The translations under genes were made by a program, and so were the position numbers. Shown in pieces: positions 60,000 through 64,000 of a DNA stretch of 64,000 nt; the stretch's first letter is position 1; every line of letters begins with the position of its first letter. Source of the DNA: Bradysia coprophila (Eukaryota > Arthropoda > Insecta > Diptera > Sciaridae). The stretch spans positions 5,281,716 through 5,345,715 of the forward strand of contig NW_023503376.1 of NCBI RefSeq assembly GCF_014529535.1. The letters run 5' to 3'. The notes beneath the pieces were generated by a model, which saw only the letters and a list, made by a program, of their open reading frames with translations, had not been told where the DNA came from and ran no database searches.

Positions 60000-61740
60000 G
60001 ATATTCGTCACTGTCGCCACTGCAACTGGACTTAAAGCATAATTTTAGGATAATAGGCTGACTTTGAATGGCCATAAAAGTTCACAGGGAAGGGAAGTCG
60101 AAGCATAGCAAGATGTAGCCTGTTTGAAAGCCACTGAAATTACCTTTCTTGATACTAAACGATAAAACTCATGATTTTTGAAATATTTTTTTGGCCAGTG
60201 CCAGAGCCGCGACGTAAGGGGCATCGGACTTCTTTGTATACTATTGCGACAAAAAAATATTCACGAAAATTGGTTGATTTGTTCCTGATGTTTCAGTCCA
60301 CAGCGTGACTCGGATTTTTTAAACAATGTGGCGACTCGAAGCCAACCAGAATTACATTTTTGATACACGAGTGCTCATAATCCCGACAAAATTGATGTTG
60401 GGTCGAAATATCAATTGAAAATATATTCAATAATCGACGCTGGTGATTCAGAAAACCGACGCAAATTAAATTTTCGAAATTTAACTCAAACCGATACACT
60501 AATATAAATATTAAATCGGGGCGTGTTGGGTTCGCGTCGGGCCGGTTTTTTGTTAACAGGTTCGGGTAGCCCGTTCATCTCTATTGCCTAACTATAAAGT
60601 TCTTAGACAGATGAACAGATAGTCTAGTATTTGACACAATCAGATATACCATCCCAGTATGGAATCCAAACTCACAATCTTATTAACGTCAATTGCATCT
60701 TCTCTTCTAATTCAGTCTGAGAATAGCACGTGTCAGTGATATCTAATTTTATGTCTAAATTAATTGCTCATCAATTTGTATTCCACGAGTATATTTCACT
60801 GTTGTACAATACTTCTAGCAATTAAGTACCACAACTGTAAAATATATGAACGGGCATAAAACTAGGAAAATAAAAGAAGTAATAATTAAAAAAATGTCTG
60901 GTATGCTATGCAGAGAACGAGTATCACGAGTATCATGTGAAAAAAATTCCAATAGAATTAAAATTTTATTTTTTCTACTATAGAGATCCAACCTACAGCC
61001 ATAATAGTAGTATAGATTCAATCAATGTAAACAAATAATAATTAAGTGCACGCGATGACCAGCATCATAGCACTGCTCCTAGCAATAATATAGAAAATAT
61101 TCGCCATATAAAGCCTCCAAATACGCTTGTTGATTCAGTGTAATTGCTAGGAGCTAGTGATATGCCAGCACAGGTGTGATATGTTATTGACATTGCTGCC
61201 ACTGCATGCGACATTTATTAGTGGAGTCAATTGTAATAATATCATTTAGATATTTACAATGCTACTACAGTAATAGAGTTAGCAAATAATCTTCCGTTAG
61301 ATCTAATGATGAGGATAGGTACATGTTAAGAAGACCTGATATCCATGTCAGCGCATGTGGATAACGTAGAATTTAACTAGGTCCCACCTGTTGGGCGGGT
61401 CGGGTCCCTTGACTGATAATTTTTCCAAAAATAATTAACCAATTATATTACACTATTATAAATATCTTAATTTATTTTAACTGATTTTTTCATCTCATAT
61501 CAGATTAATCGTCTACAACGTGACAAAGAAGCGCATCCGATAAAGACACAATGAAATTCTATTGTGTTTTAAAGCCTTTTTCAGTGATCACATTTTCATT
61601 GAAAGAACGTTCGTGCCTATTTTTCAAATATACGTTGGCTCTCATCGCAATTTTACGAGTGTAAAAATCTTACCAAATCAAAATGACATTTGACACCGCC
61701 AAAATTAACTGCTTTATTTTTTCTATTACTCTGCTTGATA
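60000..61740. other. Non-coding stretch
   Basis: No exon was supported. Near 60515-60585 a GC-rich block reads GGGTTCGCGTCGGGCCGG. About 61060-61170 shares CTAGCA/GCTAGGAGC-type blocks with about 12030. Otherwise AT-rich. Confidence 0.35.
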
Positions 61741-61744
61741 CTTT

Positions 61745-62125
61745 GCCGCAAACTGCTCGCTCGTCCGAGCTGTCTAATATTGCAATACGATACCGCAACT
61801 CGTGTGAATTACGACCCTCGCTTCGCTCGGACCGCAAACTTCACACTCGTCAGAGTTGTCTAATATTAGGTTTGGTCTAATCGCAAACTTCTCGCTTGTC
61901 CGAGCTGTCTAATATTGCAATACGATACCGAAACTCGTGTGAATTACGACCCTCGTTTCGCTCGGGCCGCAAACTTCACACTCGTCAGTTGTCTAATATT
62001 AGGTTTGGTCTAATCGCAAACTTCTCGCAAGGCCGAGCTGTCTAATATTGCAATATGATACCGCAACTCGTGTGAATTACGACCCTCGCTTCGCTCGGGC
62101 CGTAACCTTCACACTCGTCGAAGTT
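61745..62125 (+). repeat. About 132-bp tandem repeat, three units
   Basis: GAGCTGTCTAATATTGCAAT recurs at about 61768, 61898 and 62034, followed in each unit by ACCGCAACTCGTGTGAATTA, CGACCCTCGCTTCGCTCGG and CTTCACACTCGTC. The GCTTCGCTCGG part is itself a small palindrome. Confidence 0.85.
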
Positions 62126-62399
62126 GCCTAATGTTAGAATTGCTTGACTTTTGTAATACTATATACTCACTGTATAGATATATGCTGCTTGTTAATTATC
62201 AAATATAAAAATCAACTATCAATTATCAAATACCAATAATCGAATATCAATGATATTGTTCATTTATTACATTGCATTTCTATTTTTTGGGGTAACTTCC
62301 GAAGCGTTGATCACACATAGCTTATCGTCGAACTTAACATTCCAAATGTCAGATGTATAATTTTAGGAACCAAAATTTTTCACTATTTTCTGCCAGTCA

Positions 62400-62960
62400 A
62401 GGGAATAAGACTTGTAAAATCCTGTTTTTCTGCAATAGTTTCCAGATACTTAGGCCCACATGACCTATCTTCCAACTATCTTTGTGTGGTTACAAACATT
62501 TCAGTGAAGGGAATTATCAATTACCAATAATTATCAATTATCAATTATAAGCAGCGTAAAATGAATTTTTCTGGAATAGCTGTCAGATCCTTAGGCCCGA
62601 CATGGCCCATCTTTGAATTCCATTCCTCGTCGATTAAAACAAATTTTATTAAAATCGGTTAAGAATGACTCAAGTCATCTCAAGTCGTGACAAATAGATT
62701 ACAAACAATTACGTTTCTCATAACATTTCATAAAATGTCACATCACATTAAATTATCAATATTAATTTTCAATTAACATGTATTATCAATTATCAACAGA
62801 GTAAAATCCTGTTTTTCTGGAATAGTTTCCAGAACCTTATCCCGACATGGCCCATCTTTGAAATTAACCTCAGGAATCCCATTCCTCGTCGATTAAAAAA
62901 AAATCATCAAAATCGGTTAAGAATTACTCAAGTTATCGTCGTGACAAAAAAAAAATTATT
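62400..62960 (+). repeat. About 250-bp imperfect tandem repeat
   Basis: A block with GTAAAATCCTGTTTTTCTG, GGAATAGTTTCCAGA, CCGACATGGCCCATC and CCATTCCTCGTCGATTAAAA occurs two to three times between short ATTATCAATTATCAA runs. Non-coding. Confidence 0.7.
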
Positions 62961-63059
62961 TCAAACAATTAAAGTTTTGATAATTTTTCATACACTGTAT
63001 GGTTACTAACATTTTAGGGTATTTTCTGGCATAAGACCCTTGACTTTCAGTCAAGGGAA

Positions 63060-63770
63060 TTAAATATCCAATAGCCTACTGGCAAAGGTCATGATCAATT
63101 ACAGGCCAGCGAGCATAACAGTACTGGTTGTCTAAATTTAAAGAGTTTGATATTATGCTGCTTCGAGAATGTGTTGGTATGCAGCAAGAAAATATGAGTT
63201 ATCCGATAACTTATCATACTGATAGTCGATATTTTTGACTTTACTAAACTTAAGGTAAGAATTATCTCACAGTCACAATACGCAATTGTAATGTGCTCGT
63301 GAATTGTTATGTGCGGTTTTGTAAATATAAACTTCTTCCATTAGCAATAAAAGTCTGAGTGGTGTCGAACGCATATTTTATACGTCGATCGTCGTGTGAC
63401 TAACAACAAAATTGGTTACTATCGTAAAACATTAAATAGCGACCGTGATAGTAACGTTAGTCAAGATCGCGTTCCAAACCTCACGAAACGTTAATCAAAA
63501 TTTGAAAAATCATTTTTCCTGTATGATTTTTGTGAAGAGAAGAGAAACTGAGAATGAATATGAGTTCATCAGTAGAGTTAGTACAACGATAGAGTCAGAC
63601 TGTTGTAGTAAATAGTGGGCTTAGCAGGTGTTTTTAAATCGATGTGTTGTTTATCTATTCCTAACGATTTTCAGAAGCTTTGTTTCAGAATTGTGTTTTG
63701 TTTTCTGTTTTGATTAATATAAAGGTAGATCTGGTCCAGTTTTGGAGAAAATTATCAAAGCTCTTTAGAT
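63060..63770. other. Possible 5' region of a gene entering from the right
   Basis: No frame is supported. TTCTGTTTTGATTAATATAA and GGTCCAG (about 63705-63739) look like a polypyrimidine-acceptor pair before the ATG at 63774, so a non-coding upstream exon may exist. This is only an inference. Confidence 0.25.
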
Positions 63771-63773
63771 AAG

Positions 63774-63813
63774 ATGGTCGAAGTGCAACCAATACTGTCT
63801 CCAGCAGAACTGA
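63774..63813 (+). CDS. Possible first coding exon, gene continues past window
   Basis: ATG followed by VEVQPILSPAEL and then a strong donor (A|GTGAGT) in phase 1. The acceptor-like TGGTCCAG lies 34 bp upstream. The remainder of the gene would lie beyond 64000. The family cannot be told from 13 residues. Confidence 0.3.
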
Positions 63814-64000
63814 GTGAGTTCACGAATTTTTATATCTTTTTACAAATCTACTACCGAAGCTCAGCACTGTTCCGTATCAAAAATTGTTTTTTTTACTAAC
63901 AAGTGTTAAAGCTAGCAGCGCCCACAGTGTTCCAAAACGTTACTGCCACATTCATAAATCTATTTTTGCATCAGTACGTCACTTTGCGACCCCTTTATGT

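Overview
This looks like nuclear DNA of an insect, most likely a lower (nematoceran) dipteran. The base composition is AT-rich, spliceosomal introns are short (about 60-120 bp) with GT-AG borders, AATAAA signals are present, and the predicted proteins look insect-like (a Slowpoke-binding-protein orthologue, a large EAR-type extracellular protein). The species is an inference. No rRNA, tRNA or CRISPR was recognised.

Layout: 1-12.5 kb is gene-poor and full of foldback and terminal-inverted-repeat elements. 12.5-15.1 kb (-) holds a complete 6-exon CIAO3/NARFL-type cytosolic Fe-S assembly factor. 15.8-16.8 kb holds an 18-bp minisatellite and a nested inverted repeat. 17.7-33.4 kb (+) is reconstructed as one 21-exon gene of about 1,961 codons for a secreted EAR/EPTP-repeat protein. 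Three minus-strand genes lie inside its introns: a small Thr/His-rich secreted protein, an RWDD2-type protein, and a four-TM protein. Two large repeat composites also sit in its introns. 37.0-41.9 kb (-) holds a 7-exon Slob (pseudokinase) gene whose last exon continues in frame into a complete Cbl-type linker-Tyr plus RING finger. 45.1-47.6 kb (+) holds an 11-exon PLP threonine/serine dehydratase with an ACT domain. 51.9-54.2 kb (-) holds a 9-exon ACC-synthase-like PLP aminotransferase. 55-56.9 kb holds a 5'-truncated LINE. 57.4-64 kb is mostly repeats, with a possible first coding exon at 63.77 kb.

Two points stand out. (1) The Slob-Cbl-RING fusion would join a K-channel-regulating pseudokinase scaffold to a ubiquitin-ligase domain. 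(2) Five copies of a modular non-autonomous element are present (foldback module, tandem array, tail). The ends carry a GTGACGCAAGTCC-like motif next to a short hairpin. The hairpin stem sequences differ from copy to copy but stay paired, and two of the five copies carry the same 109-bp satellite.

Exon joins were built by hand from open frames, splice consensus and phase arithmetic. No alignment or search was run.
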